Shown here in pieces: positions 8,843 to 17,326 of a DNA stretch of 64,000 bases (its first letter is position 1; each line of letters begins with the position of its first letter). The stretch is taken from assembly GCF_010378095.1 (NCBI RefSeq), contig NZ_WNJL01000050.1, positions 1 to 64,000 of the forward strand, in the 5' to 3' direction. The DNA is from Acidithiobacillus ferrianus. GTDB taxonomy: Bacteria > Pseudomonadota > Gammaproteobacteria > Acidithiobacillales > Acidithiobacillaceae. The position numbers and the translations under genes are program-made. Under the pieces are notes generated by a model. It had not been told where the DNA came from and did not search any database. It saw only the letters and a program-made list of their open reading frames with translations.

Positions 8843-9390
8843 CGGTTTGGGACAGCGCGGGTTGGTATCGTCAGGCTTGCCCGGCGCCGTCGCCCTATCA
8901 GGATGAACGACCACCGGGAACGGTGGTCGATTTGCTGGTGATCCATGCGATCAGCTTACCCCCCGAAGTGTTTGGCAGCGGAGAGGTTCAGCGATTCTTC
9001 ATGGGGACGTTGGACTTCACCACCCATCCTTACTACGATGTTTTGCGCGATCTGCGGGTTTCCGCGCACTTTTTCATCGAGCGCGATGGCTCCTTATGGC
9101 AGCATGTGGGGGTGTTACGGCGCGCCTGGCATGCCGGGGTATCCCAGTGGCAGGGCCGTCCAGGCTGCAATGACTATAGTGTGGGCATCGAGCTGGAAGG
9201 CAGTGAAAGCACGACGTTCATGCCCGCCCAGTATCAACGTCTGGCGATGCTGGCGAAAGACTTGCGCCTGTTGTTCCCGGCTATCGGTCCAGAGCGCATG
9301 GTGGGGCACTCGGACATCGCGCCTGGTCGCAAATGGGATCCCGGCCCCGGTTTTTCCTGGTCTTATCTGGCAGAAGTGGGTAGAGAATGA
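8839..9390 (+). CDS. ampD: 1,6-anhydro-N-acetylmuramyl-L-alanine amidase
   Basis: A 183-residue cytoplasmic zinc amidase that recycles murein by removing the stem peptide from anhydro-MurNAc. It shows VIHAISLPP with zinc ligand H36, the RVSAHFFIERDG block, RAWHAGVSQWQGR, CNDYSVGIELEG, and the last zinc site GHSDIAPGRKWDPG. Length and motifs match AmpD of Gammaproteobacteria. The GTG start overlaps the preceding TGA (GTGA), implying translational coupling. queH converges from the other strand, leaving 34 bp between the stops. Confidence 0.93.
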   Translation: MTVWDSAGWYRQACPAPSPYQDERPPGTVVDLLVIHAISLPPEVFGSGEVQRFFMGTLDFTTHPYYDVLRDLRVSAHFFIERDGSLWQHVGVLRRAWHAGVSQWQGRPGCNDYSVGIELEGSESTTFMPAQYQRLAMLAKDLRLLFPAIGPERMVGHSDIAPGRKWDPGPGFSWSYLAEVGRE

Positions 9391-9424
9391 GGACGGTGGC
9401 AAGGCACCCGGGCGGGATCGGCGG

Positions 9425-10123
9425 CTACGTGTTCTTGACGTCGATGGTGTTTGTACCCGATTTCCGGGTCGGCTCGTCGCGCCCGTAGAATTTCACGCCA
9501 CGAACGATCTTGTTCCGGCCCTGGCTGATCCGGTGTTGATTGCTGTCACGCAGGGAGTACACACAGCCGCAATATTCTTGTTGATAAAAGCCCTCGCGTT
9601 TGGCAAGGTCGATCATCCGCGCGCTGCCACCGCCCTTGCGCCAGTTGTAGTCCCAATACTGCAATCCCGCATGGCGGGCGGCGGCCCGCCGTCCACAGGC
9701 GTTGATTTGTGCCATATCTTTCCAGCGGGAAATGCCGAGGGTGCTGGTGAAGATGCTGAAGCCATGTTCGACCGCGTAGTGGGCGGAACGCTCAAAGCGC
9801 ATATCGAAGCAGGTGGTGCAGCGTGCGCCGCGCTCCGGTTCCCACTCCAGCCCCTTGACGCGGGCGAACCATTGATCCTTGTCGTAGTCGAGATCCACGA
9901 AGGGGGCTCCCAGTTGCTTGGCGTAACGAATGTTTTCCGCTTTGCGTAGTTCGTACTCGGCCTGGGGGTGGATGTTGGGGTTGTAGAAGAGTACGGTAAA
10001 ACTGATGCCCGCCGCGCGAATATCCTCCATGATGGGGCCGGCGCAGGGCGCGCAGCAGGAGTGCAGCAGAATATGCTGGCTGCCATCGGGGGTTTGCAGA
10101 GGCACAGCAGGTTTTTTGGACAT
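9425..10123 (-). CDS. queH: Epoxyqueuosine reductase QueH
   Basis: A 232-residue enzyme that reduces epoxyqueuosine to queuosine in tRNA, the last step of Q biosynthesis, replacing QueG. The N-terminal HSCCAPC (C23, C24, C27) and the CTTCFDMR pair provide the cysteines for the iron-sulfur cluster and metal site, followed by [15 protein letters not shown] and [17 protein letters not shown] 10123 is chosen because AGGGAA lies upstream and the family starts just before the HSCC motif. It is divergent from phhB; both promoters would share the ~80 bp between them. Confidence 0.92.
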   Translation of the reverse strand: MSKKPAVPLQTPDGSQHILLHSCCAPCAGPIMEDIRAAGISFTVLFYNPNIHPQAEYELRKAENIRYAKQLGAPFVDLDYDKDQWFARVKGLEWEPERGARCTTCFDMRFERSAHYAVEHGFSIFTSTLGISRWKDMAQINACGRRAAARHAGLQYWDYNWRKGGGSARMIDLAKREGFYQQEYCGCVYSLRDSNQHRISQGRNKIVRGVKFYGRDEPTRKSGTNTIDVKNT

Positions 10124-10203
10124 GGGGCGTTCCCTGGTGAGTGACTTACCGGAAGAGACAAGGATAACGCTTCGTGTCGGTCTTGCCAAAAGGAGGACAT
10201 GAA

Positions 10204-10533
10204 ATGGAGAGTGATTTGCGTAAGGGGCGTTGCCAGCCTTGCGAAGGCGGGGTATCGGCCTTGTCGGCGGAGGCGGTAGAGGCTGGGCTGCGAGGTCTGC
10301 CCGGCTGGCAGGTGGTGGACGGGGTATTGCGCCGCGAATTTCATTTCAACAATTTTTACGAAACCATGGCTTTCGTGAACGCGGTAGCCTGGATCGCCGA
10401 CAGGGAAGACCATCATCCCGATCTGGAAGTGGGCTATAATCGCTGTGTGGTGCGTTATAGCACTCACGCTGTGGGTGGGTTGACGGACAATGACCTCATC
10501 TGTGCTCGGCAGGTGAATGTACTGTTGGCGTGA
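10204..10533 (+). CDS. phhB: Pterin-4a-carbinolamine dehydratase
   Basis: A 109-residue small cytoplasmic enzyme that dehydrates 4a-hydroxy-tetrahydropterin. The signature histidines lie in [17 protein letters not shown] (H70, H71), preceded by [19 protein letters not shown], all typical of the PCD/DCoH fold. The N-terminal 20 residues contain C10 and C13 (GRCQPCEGG), a feature common in proteobacterial members. ATG 10204 follows an excellent AGGAGG. In bacteria without phenylalanine hydroxylase, members of this family often serve molybdopterin or general pterin handling, so a link to the moaA/moaC genes nearby is possible (inference). Confidence 0.9.
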   Translation: MESDLRKGRCQPCEGGVSALSAEAVEAGLRGLPGWQVVDGVLRREFHFNNFYETMAFVNAVAWIADREDHHPDLEVGYNRCVVRYSTHAVGGLTDNDLICARQVNVLLA

Positions 10534-10637
10534 GGGTGGCGCCCGTCGCCAAAATCGGTTTTTTGTTCGTGGACCTCTGGGAATCGCGTATTCAAGGCGT
10601 GACTCCCAGGCACCCGGCGCCAGGGGTTGTCCCGAGT

Positions 10638-10934
10638 CTATTGCGTCCGGCGCAGGAGAGGACGCATGCCCTCCCGAACCTGACGCTGAATGAAGGTGGC
10701 ACGGCCGGGTTCGCGCTTGTCCAGTTCGGCGGCGCACTGGGAGTCGGTCAACGCGGCGGCGCTCAACATCACTTCTAACTCGCAGGTGTCCACTTTGGGA
10801 TCGGTGAGCGCGGTCGGTGCGACGTGCATCTGATCGCCGACTTGCCAGAACATCCGCGCATTCCACATGCGCAGGCGCACATTGGGGTTCTGAAAGAGTT
10901 CTACGCAACGCGCATTGAGGGCTTTAGGGTCCAC
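10638..10934 (-). CDS. Small conserved-looking protein of unknown function
   Basis: A 98-residue cytoplasmic protein (MDPKALNARCVELFQ...). I do not recognise a family. It has two cysteines plus a run NVRLRMWNARMFWQVGDQMH rich in aromatic residues, and no membrane segment. The start is decided by the ribosome binding site: AGGAGG abuts the ATG at 10940 directly, so the GTG at 10934, six bases away, is better placed. It lies downstream of shdrB1 copy A but behind that gene's terminator, so it is probably a separate unit. Confidence 0.5.
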   Translation of the reverse strand: MDPKALNARCVELFQNPNVRLRMWNARMFWQVGDQMHVAPTALTDPKVDTCELEVMLSAAALTDSQCAAELDKREPGRATFIQRQVREGMRPLLRRTQ

Positions 10935-11072
10935 GGTCATCCTCCTGTCTAAACGGACAAATCTGTCACTCGCCAGGGCGAGCATGACTTGAGCATACTC
11001 GAAAAAAGGGCCGGATGGGGAGGTGTTTGTGGATTGAAGTATTCCATGCCCGGATAGATTTCGTGTGAACAT

Positions 11073-11097
11073 AAAAAACCCCGCGCGAGGCGGGGCG
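11073..11097 (-). terminator. Rho-independent terminator after shdrB1 copy A
   Basis: Read on the minus strand: CCCCGC stem, CTCGC loop, GCGGGG, then six T. It lies 21 bp after the shdrB1 stop and closes the soe/rhd-tusA-dsrE-shdrC1-shdrB1 gene row, exactly where shdrA would be expected in the canonical operon. Confidence 0.8.
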
Positions 11098-11117
11098 TCC
11101 GGCTGCATTGGCCCGTA

Positions 11118-12464
11118 TCAGGCGGAGAGGTTCTTCATGTTGGCATTTTGGTTGGTGGCGAGTTCAGGGTTGTAGAGGTATTCCACGTTGCCCTGTTCCA
11201 CCTGTTTGAGGTATTCCTGGAAGTCGGCTTTGGCCTGGTCCCAACGGATGCCCATTTTCTCGACGAGGTCTTCGCAGGGGGAGGCGTGCCACTGCAGTTG
11301 CGCGATCTTGAAGGGGTCGGCGCCGCAGGCCAGGGCGGCGAACTGCACGTCGGCAATGACCGGAACCGAGTAGTTCATGTCATGGGCCTTGCCGATCCAC
11401 TGGTTCTTGTCCATGGTGGTGATGCAGCCGGTATCATGGCCCACGAGCACATCCGCGTTGGCCTCTTCCCTCACCACCTTGATCTTGCGGTTCATGGTGA
11501 AACTGCGGGTGAACTCGCGCTCGGAGATGATGTGGCGAAAGCCAAAGCCGCAACAGTCGTACCAGGTGGAGTAGTCGATGACCTGCGCACCCAGGGCCAT
11601 GGCCACCGAAGTGGTCACGGCCAACCGGTTGCCGCCGAGGATCTCCGGATCATAGACGGCGTCCTCCGGCACCATCTTGTATACATGACAGGCCGGATGC
11701 ACCGCCACCCGGATGTTGGACACGTCGATGGTCTGCAGTTCCGAGGCGATGCGCTGGCGCATGACGTGCAGCCATTCGCTGTAATGCACCACTTCCTCGG
11801 GGATGACGATCTTGCCGTCGACCAGGCGCCCCAGCTTGCCCAGAATCTTTTTGACCTTCTCCCGCAATTCGGCGGACTCGACGAGGTACTTGCGGATCTC
11901 CTTGTAGTTGCCGAAGGAGGTGCCACAGTGCACCAGGGGGAAGAAGTGGCCATACTCGAAACCGTGCTGCTTGCCGGAAACGTAGGCCTGATGAAAGTTG
12001 CGCAGGAAGACGGCGGCCAGGGATTCGACATTGCCGATGCCGGAGCCGTGGTAGTTCCAGGCGGTGCAGGAGGTCTGATCGGTCTCGTCGAGATAGTCGA
12101 CGCCCAGCTTGTTCATCAGCCACAGGAGGCTGGTGGGATAGCCGGGAATGTTGCCACACTGCCCGCAACTCTTGTGATGCCAGAGGTTGTTGGTGGGAAT
12201 CTTCTTGTCCCAGCCATAGAGGGTCTGCACCGTCGCGGCGCGATGCTCGGGGGCGATGCGGTGGACGATGACCTCGCCTTCCTTCTCCAATTCCCACAGG
12301 TGATCGCGAACGTCGTCCATCCGCTCCCCCAGGTCTATCGTGCGCCGGTCAACGTGGCTGCGCACCCAGGCCGTCGCCGCCTCGGCCTCGGGCGCCGAAA
12401 GATGCGTGTCCTGAAAAAAAGCGCCATGACCCGCTACACCTTGCGCACTGCTGTCGTCGCTCAT
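11118..12464 (-). CDS. shdrB1: sHdrB1, CCG-domain subunit of the sulfur-oxidising Hdr-like complex (copy A)
   Basis: A 448-residue protein of the HdrB/CCG family, the subunit thought to hold the unusual [4Fe-4S] centres where disulfide chemistry occurs in the cytoplasmic sHdr complex. Cysteines stand in KSCGQCGNIPG (C100, C103), HPACHVYKM, YDCCGFGFRH and HDTGCITT. ATG 12464 has AGGAG six bases upstream and follows shdrC1 by ten bases; the longer open frame would overlap shdrC1. It is the last gene of its operon, with a terminator behind it, whereas shdrA normally follows. The C-terminus reads ...NANMK-NLSA; the second copy at 45156 ends ...NANMK-AGA and is otherwise identical. Confidence 0.93.
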   Translation of the reverse strand: MSDDSSAQGVAGHGAFFQDTHLSAPEAEAATAWVRSHVDRRTIDLGERMDDVRDHLWELEKEGEVIVHRIAPEHRAATVQTLYGWDKKIPTNNLWHHKSCGQCGNIPGYPTSLLWLMNKLGVDYLDETDQTSCTAWNYHGSGIGNVESLAAVFLRNFHQAYVSGKQHGFEYGHFFPLVHCGTSFGNYKEIRKYLVESAELREKVKKILGKLGRLVDGKIVIPEEVVHYSEWLHVMRQRIASELQTIDVSNIRVAVHPACHVYKMVPEDAVYDPEILGGNRLAVTTSVAMALGAQVIDYSTWYDCCGFGFRHIISEREFTRSFTMNRKIKVVREEANADVLVGHDTGCITTMDKNQWIGKAHDMNYSVPVIADVQFAALACGADPFKIAQLQWHASPCEDLVEKMGIRWDQAKADFQEYLKQVEQGNVEYLYNPELATNQNANMKNLSA

Positions 12465-12475
12465 GATGGTCTCCT
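11134..12475 (-). repeat. 1,342-bp inverted repeat, copy A (carries shdrB1)
   Basis: Matches 45145-46486 in inverted orientation. It starts at the Shine-Dalgarno AGGAG of shdrB1 and ends four codons before its stop. Beyond both ends the two copies differ at the first base. Every stretch I compared base by base, and all translated frames, are identical. Confidence 0.95.
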
Positions 12476-13161
12476 CAATCCTTATCGCTCTGACTCTCGA
12501 GCCAGTCTTCATAGTCTTCGCGTTTCTCGTCAATAAAGTCTTCGATCACGTCGAAAAGGTTTTCATCCATCGTTTCCAGGGATTTGAGCACTCCCGTCAT
12601 CTCCCAGATGGTATACATCTCCACTGAAGTCTTCAAAGACACTTCCCAGGCTGTTTCAACGGTTTGCAAAGTCCTTACCGGAATGGCCTTTCGCAGCATC
12701 CGCAGATCACCCTCCACTTTCTGGATATTAGGGCCCCAGTCGGGAAAGTGGTCGGGCTGAATCATATCGGGGGAGAGCTGGTTGCCCGTGGTAATCAGTT
12801 TGAGCATGACCCGCCCAAAAGGGCGCAGCACATCCTTGGCCGATTGCATACCATGACGAATGGAAACCTCGCGCATGATCATGACCAGGCCGCCAGGAGA
12901 ATTCTTGAAAGGGCAACGCGCCGCGCAAGTCATGCATTGCGCGCAGGCCCAGATTTTTTCCTGCATGGCATCGTAGATCTGCTCGACATTTTCCGTCCAC
13001 AGCAACTGGACGATTTCACGCGGGCTGTAGTCATAGAACTGCGCAGATGGGCAGGTAGCCGTACAAATGCCACAATTCAGACATCCATTGAGTTCGTGGT
13101 CATAACGGAAATCCGCACGAATTTCATCAAACATCTCTTTCATTTCAGCGTAGGTCGCCAT
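12475..13161 (-). CDS. shdrC1: sHdrC1, iron-sulfur electron-transfer subunit
   Basis: A 228-residue HdrC-type protein with two complete [4Fe-4S] motifs: C27-x2-C30-x2-C33-x3-C37 (ending CP) and C73-x2-C76-x2-C79-x3-C83 (ending CP). It should wire electrons between the HdrB and HdrA subunits of the cytoplasmic sHdr complex that oxidises sulfane sulfur to sulfite. The C-terminal ~70 residues are acidic. It lies between dsrE3A and shdrB1 in the canonical order. It is present once: the second shdr cluster begins with shdrB1 and has no shdrC1, so that cluster depends on this gene. Confidence 0.93.
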   Translation of the reverse strand: MATYAEMKEMFDEIRADFRYDHELNGCLNCGICTATCPSAQFYDYSPREIVQLLWTENVEQIYDAMQEKIWACAQCMTCAARCPFKNSPGGLVMIMREVSIRHGMQSAKDVLRPFGRVMLKLITTGNQLSPDMIQPDHFPDWGPNIQKVEGDLRMLRKAIPVRTLQTVETAWEVSLKTSVEMYTIWEMTGVLKSLETMDENLFDVIEDFIDEKREDYEDWLESQSDKD

Positions 13162-13225
13162 CTACTCGCTCCTCACTATCGATTTGATACGTCACCCCGT
13201 TGGACTCGCAACGCAGATCCATGGT

Positions 13226-13696
13226 TCAGATGAAGAGGGTGATATCCGACTCTCCAGCGAACTCGAAGAACGACGCAGCACCCCCCAGTTCAATGCCGTC
13301 GATGAAGTCAGCGGTGTCAAATTCGAACAAATCCACCGTCATCTGGCAGGCCACCATCCGTACTTCCGCTTCCATGCAGAGCTCGCGCAACTCCTCCAGA
13401 CTCGCCACACCTTTTGCCTTCATTTTACTCTTCATCATGGAGGTCGCCATCCCTTCCATACCCGGGAGCACCATCATCAGTGTCGGCATGGGCACCGGCA
13501 TGGGCATCGCCGGGTTCCCGAGCGGGCTCACACGCAAGTGGCTCAAGTCCTTCTTCAACAACTGCAACCCATAAAAAGTGAAGAAAATTTCCGTCGCATA
13601 ACCCAGCGCCGCCGCCGTGGAGGCTAAAATGAACGGGGGATAACCCCAGTCCAAGGTGCCTTTCGTAGCGATAATTGCTAACTTTTTCTCGTCCAT
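13226..13696 (-). CDS. dsrE3A: DsrE3A-type sulfur carrier
   Basis: A 156-residue member of the DsrE/DsrF/DrsH superfamily, DsrE3A branch. It begins KLAIIATKGTLDWGYPPFILASTAAALG and carries the likely sulfur-binding cysteine C117 in VRMVACQMTVDLF, plus C107. A methionine-rich middle (residues 64-95) is typical of this branch. Family work shows DsrE3A exchanging sulfane sulfur with TusA and rhodanese before delivery to sHdr. It sits directly between tusA and shdrC1. Cytoplasmic, with no signal peptide. Confidence 0.9.
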   Translation of the reverse strand: MDEKKLAIIATKGTLDWGYPPFILASTAAALGYATEIFFTFYGLQLLKKDLSHLRVSPLGNPAMPMPVPMPTLMMVLPGMEGMATSMMKSKMKAKGVASLEELRELCMEAEVRMVACQMTVDLFEFDTADFIDGIELGGAASFFEFAGESDITLFI

Positions 13697-13740
13697 TATT
13701 TCGTACTCCCGGCCGGGCTTCTATACCCAACCCTGATGAA

Positions 13741-13971
13741 TTAGGCCTTTTGGATGAAGAAGATAAATTCGCCGCCCGCTTCCGCGTGCTCCAGCAAAGG
13801 GTTTTTCGTCTGCTTGGCGAACGCCTCAAAATCTTTCACGGCACCCGGGTCGGTGGCCACGACCTTCAGAACCTGTCCGGCGGTCAACTCACCCAGCGCC
13901 TTTTTGGTGCGGAGAATCGGTAGCGGGCAGTTCAGTCCGCGGGCGTCGAGTACCTTGTCTTCTTGTACCAT
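13741..13971 (-). CDS. tusA: TusA sulfur carrier
   Basis: A 76-residue cytoplasmic sulfurtransferase with the hallmark LNCPLPILR, where C15 carries the persulfide. Length and fold are those of TusA/SirA. In sulfur oxidisers TusA hands sulfane sulfur to the DsrE and Hdr or Dsr systems. It starts behind a strong GAGGAGG and a probable promoter of its own (14016-14044), so tusA-dsrE3A-shdrC1-shdrB1 may be transcribed apart from rhd. The C-terminus GGEFIFFIQKA is typical. Confidence 0.95.
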   Translation of the reverse strand: MVQEDKVLDARGLNCPLPILRTKKALGELTAGQVLKVVATDPGAVKDFEAFAKQTKNPLLEHAEAGGEFIFFIQKA

Positions 13972-14015
13972 GAGTGAACCTCCTCAGTGATGATCTCGAA
14001 AAAACCACTTGCACG

Positions 14016-14044
14016 ACTCTATTCAGGAAAAGCATGAACAGCAA
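14016..14044 (-). promoter_or_regulatory. Probable promoter of the tusA-dsrE3A-shdrC1-shdrB1 unit
   Basis: On the minus strand TTGCTG-N17-TAGAGT lies ~45 bp upstream of tusA, inside an AT-rich 121-bp gap between rhd and tusA. The gap also holds a short inverted repeat ATATT-TTAG-AATAT at 14077-14090. Match to the sigma-70 consensus is only moderate. Confidence 0.35.
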
Positions 14045-14092
14045 GGCAAATATTTTGATTTGATGATTAAGCATCCATATTTTAGAATATCC

Positions 14093-14425
14093 TTATTGAC
14101 TGGACAACTGCACGATGGGGAATCCCCGGCTGGCCCATGCAGATATTCCTCCCCGCAAATTGAACGCTCGACCAAAACCTTGCGCCGCAGCGAACGCCGC
14201 CGCCTGTGCCGAACGGGCGCCGCTCAGGCAGTAGAAAACCGTCGGCTGCGATTTGTCCAGCTGCTGCATGGACATGGGAAGCAGGTGCAGGGGCAGATGT
14301 TTGGCCCCCGCAATGACACCACGGGCAACCTCTCCGGGTGAGCGCACGTCGATCAGGGTGAACGCTTCTCCTTGTTCCGTCAATGCGTTAAGCTGATCGG
14401 CAGTAATTTCTTGAAAACCGTGCAT
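14093..14425 (-). CDS. rhd: Single-domain rhodanese (sulfurtransferase)
   Basis: A 110-residue single rhodanese domain: FTLIDVRSPGEVARGVIAGAKHLPL, then the active-site loop YCLSGARS with catalytic C66 and R71 (C-x4-R), and the closing NLRGGISAWASRGFPI. It moves sulfane sulfur from thiosulfate, glutathione persulfide or polysulfide to TusA in the cytoplasm. In Acidithiobacillus the order rhd-tusA-dsrE precedes hdrC1, as here. The C-S-G-A-R loop is shorter in bulky residues than GlpE, which fits a protein-persulfide donor (inference). Confidence 0.92.
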   Translation of the reverse strand: MHGFQEITADQLNALTEQGEAFTLIDVRSPGEVARGVIAGAKHLPLHLLPMSMQQLDKSQPTVFYCLSGARSAQAAAFAAAQGFGRAFNLRGGISAWASRGFPIVQLSSQ

Positions 14426-14524
14426 GGGCCACTCGCTACAATGTCGCAGTGAAAGGAATACAGTTGGTCGGGCGATCTACACCCAGCATCACGTGGCGCG
14501 CAGTGTCGACTACCCATGATAGTA

Positions 14525-15517
14525 CTATCCGCCGAGCCGCATCATGAAGATTCGCGCCGAACGGCCGGGATCATCCACAAAGTGATGCCGCTCCGGCTTG
14601 TCGCGCCAAATACCTTCCATGATAGCCTCAGCGATCTGCCGGTCGCCATGAGTCCCGCGCAACAGGGGCAGAAGCTCCAGACCGATGTCCTGACCCAGGC
14701 AATAGACCAGGCGCCCCGTCGCAGTCAAACGTACCCGATTGCAACTCGCACAGAAATTGTCACTGATCGGCGTAATGAACCCCACTTGTGAACGCACTCC
14801 CGGCAACTGATAGAGACGGGCTGGGCCATTGTCCGCAGGTCGGGCCACCGTTTGCAACGGGCCGAGATGATTTTCGATGGTCCGCTGGACCTCTGCAACG
14901 CCGAGGAACTGCTCACCCTGAACATCCGCACCCGCCGCGCCGAGGGGCATGGTTTCAATGAAGCGTATGTCGATGCCACGCTGCATCGCATACTCGACCA
15001 GTGCAAGCAAGCCCTCCCCGTTGTTCTGGCGTAACAGCACGACATTGAGTTTTATCCGGGGGATCCTCGCCAGGATCGCTGCTTCGATCCCTTCAAGCAC
15101 CGTGCGCAGTTCGCCTCCCCGGGTCACCCGCGCAAACACTTCGGGGTCGAGACTATCGAGACTGATATTCAGGTTGTTGACCCCCACCTGCCGGAGCGCC
15201 GCTGCCCGGCGCCCCAACAACAACCCGTTGGTACTTACACTGATTTTCCCTACGCCATAACGTCGCGCGGAACCCACCAGGGAGAGGATGCGCGGGTGTA
15301 TGAGGGGTTCGCCGCCGGTGAAACGCACATGACGGACACCGAATCCACTGAAGATACGGATCAGACGGTCATACTCCTCGGCTTGCAGATGGTCTTCTCG
15401 CGCGAAGAAGGGGGTACCCTCTTCGGGGGAACAGTAACTACAGCGAAAGTTGCAATGCTCCGTTACCGAAATGCGCAAATAGGTGACGCGCCGACCGAAC
15501 TGATCCGCCAACGCCAT
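14525..15517 (-). CDS. moaA: GTP 3',8-cyclase (molybdenum cofactor synthesis)
   Basis: A 330-residue radical-SAM enzyme that starts molybdopterin synthesis by cyclising GTP. The N-terminal cluster motif is C22-x3-C26-x2-C29 in TEHCNFRCSYC; the C-terminal cluster uses FCASCNRVRLTATGRLVYCLG; and the protein ends in the functional Gly-Gly tail. ATG 15517 has GGACGGGAA upstream and matches family N-termini. It sits between soeC and rhd on the same strand. SoeA is a molybdenum enzyme, so the placement supplies cofactor to its neighbour; moaC lies 5 kb away. Confidence 0.95.
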   Translation of the reverse strand: MALADQFGRRVTYLRISVTEHCNFRCSYCSPEEGTPFFAREDHLQAEEYDRLIRIFSGFGVRHVRFTGGEPLIHPRILSLVGSARRYGVGKISVSTNGLLLGRRAAALRQVGVNNLNISLDSLDPEVFARVTRGGELRTVLEGIEAAILARIPRIKLNVVLLRQNNGEGLLALVEYAMQRGIDIRFIETMPLGAAGADVQGEQFLGVAEVQRTIENHLGPLQTVARPADNGPARLYQLPGVRSQVGFITPISDNFCASCNRVRLTATGRLVYCLGQDIGLELLPLLRGTHGDRQIAEAIMEGIWRDKPERHHFVDDPGRSARIFMMRLGG

Positions 15518-15667
15518 TTCCCGTCCTGCTTTTGCATGTACCCGCTGCAGCATGTCATTTTACTCCTGGGGTGCCTTCCCTTGCTGGCTTCGAGACCCTG
15601 CGACGCGACCGCCACCACGATCTGTATACCCCAAAGGGTTCATACTAAACCTCTCTTGAGACCGGGT

Positions 15668-16606
15668 TCAACACTGCTGCCGCCCATGATAGAGGTTGAC
15701 CACATGTTGCGCCTCGACAAAAAACAGCCAGCGCTCCACGCCAATCCCGAAAATCACCGACAGGACAGCGACCCAGGCAAGCGTCGTTTGCGCGAGAGCG
15801 AGGCCCGCCGCCAACGCGACGATGGGAAGGGCAAAGGCGAAAAAATACATCATGACCTTGATGCCGCGCGCCTTGCCCGCTGGCAGCGTATGCCCGAACT
15901 CTTCCGTCAGAAAGGTTCCGAACGTATGCCCCTGATCCAGAATACGCACGGTGGAGCGATTAAAACCCGTGGCCGTACGAATGGATGGACCGCGCGGACG
16001 GCTGACCCAGAAATAATAGATCCCTTTGAGCACCGCGGATACCGTCAACAGGACCAGCGCCATGCCGACCAGCGTTTTCGCCGGCGCACCCATGATGATC
16101 CGCTCGGCGGCCAGCACGGTGGCGCCCGTCGCCAGCCCCATCGCATAAAAGTTGGTGGGGACCAGGGGGGTATTCCACTGGCGGATGGTACGCAACACGG
16201 CATAAATCATGCCTTGGCAAAATACCGTGACGAGTCCGATGATCCCGGCCAGGTTAGCCAGGATCAGGCCGATGGGATCGTGGGTGCCGCCAGTGAAAAA
16301 TATCCAAATCAGGTACAGTACGGCGAAGGGATAATAGAGCACCGCGAACACCCCCTCACGCGCCAACCAGGAGGTGCGCCAACGGGTGAATGCGCGCCAT
16401 GCGTTTTTAGGATTGGCCAGATGCGCGGTAGAGGACAGCATGCCGATAGTGACGAACACCAGAGAGAGGATCATGGCCACCATCGTCTGCAACGGGCTGA
16501 GACCTCCGTCAATCTGGAAGTCGTTGACGATGGCCGTGAGCGCGGCGATCCCGAATCCGCCACCGGAGAACAGCGTCAGGAAAATCACTGCGAGAGCCGG
16601 ATGCAT
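15668..16606 (-). CDS. soeC: SoeC-like membrane anchor of sulfite dehydrogenase
   Basis: A 312-residue DmsC-family membrane protein with about eight hydrophobic helices. It begins HPALAVIFLTLFSGGGFGIAAL and includes STAHLANPKNAWRAFTRWRTSWLAREG, a motif shared by DmsC and SoeC anchors. It should bind the SoeAB subunits on the cytoplasmic face and pass electrons to quinone. Length (SoeC ~320) and gene order A-B-C agree with sulfite-oxidising Soe rather than with DMSO reductase, whose A subunit is usually exported. It follows soeB by nine bases. Confidence 0.85.
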   Translation of the reverse strand: MHPALAVIFLTLFSGGGFGIAALTAIVNDFQIDGGLSPLQTMVAMILSLVFVTIGMLSSTAHLANPKNAWRAFTRWRTSWLAREGVFAVLYYPFAVLYLIWIFFTGGTHDPIGLILANLAGIIGLVTVFCQGMIYAVLRTIRQWNTPLVPTNFYAMGLATGATVLAAERIIMGAPAKTLVGMALVLLTVSAVLKGIYYFWVSRPRGPSIRTATGFNRSTVRILDQGHTFGTFLTEEFGHTLPAGKARGIKVMMYFFAFALPIVALAAGLALAQTTLAWVAVLSVIFGIGVERWLFFVEAQHVVNLYHGRQQC

Positions 16607-16615
16607 GGTATCTCC

Positions 16616-17308
16616 TCAACGCTCGACAACACGATTGACCCACTCCTTCACCTTGCGGGCGGCCTTTTTCTTGAGCGCTTCCGTCGGGATGGGGGCGTGG
16701 ACACGAGGAGGCAAATAGTGATTCGTGGGATCATAGTCGAGTTCCGGCATAAGCTGGTACCCGCCCCGCTCACGCACCGCCCGGCTTACCGGACTCTCGG
16801 GATCATCGATATCGCCGAACATGCGGGCATGCGCCGGACAGGTCAGCACACACGCTGGCTGCCGCTCTTCTTCCGGAATCTCCATGTCGTAAATGCGATC
16901 GATGCAAAGCGTGCATTTCTTCATGGTGCCGGAGACACGGTCCAATTCCCGAGCCCCATAAGGACAGGCCCAAGCGCAGTAGTTGCAGCCCATGCATTTG
17001 CTCTGGTCGACCAGCACAATCCCATCCTCGGCACGTTTGTAGGAAGCACCGGTCGGGCACACGGTCACGCACTCCGCATTTTCGCAATGCATACAGGACA
17101 TGGGAAAATTGATGGTCTTGTTGTAAGGATAATCGCCCACCTCAAAGTGGCGAATACGATTGAACCACACACCGGAAGGCTGGGCGCCGTAGGGACTGTA
17201 GTCCGTCAACGGTGCCGTGATGCCGCTGGTATTCCATTCCTTGCAGGCCACCGCACAGGCGTGACACCCTACACAAGTGTCCAGATCGATGACTAAACCG
17301 AGTCTCAT
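16616..17308 (-). CDS. soeB: SoeB-like iron-sulfur subunit
   Basis: A 230-residue ferredoxin-type subunit with four cysteine groups for four [4Fe-4S] clusters. The first is C12-x2-C15-x2-C18-x3-C22 (TCVGCHACAVACKEWN), followed by CMHCENAECVTVCP, CMGCNYCAWACPYG and CTLC..ACVLTCP. It transfers electrons from the molybdenum site of SoeA to the membrane subunit. Length matches SoeB (~235) of Allochromatium-type enzymes. There is no signal peptide, which supports a cytoplasmic complex. It lies 18 bases after soeA. Confidence 0.88.
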   Translation of the reverse strand: MRLGLVIDLDTCVGCHACAVACKEWNTSGITAPLTDYSPYGAQPSGVWFNRIRHFEVGDYPYNKTINFPMSCMHCENAECVTVCPTGASYKRAEDGIVLVDQSKCMGCNYCAWACPYGARELDRVSGTMKKCTLCIDRIYDMEIPEEERQPACVLTCPAHARMFGDIDDPESPVSRAVRERGGYQLMPELDYDPTNHYLPPRVHAPIPTEALKKKAARKVKEWVNRVVER

Positions 17309-17326
17309 GGCATCCTCCTTGGCGCG

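Noticed and set aside
11148..12536. Long open frame (462 codons) on the plus strand across shdrB1 copy A, with a twin at 45117-46472
   Set aside because: It is antisense to shdrB1 in both copies; the translation is low-complexity, rich in G, V, H and D, and has no family features. The shdrB1 frame holds the conserved cysteines.
15296..17296. 666-codon plus-strand open frame
   Set aside because: Antisense to moaA, soeC and soeB, each of which has clear motifs; the frame itself shows none.
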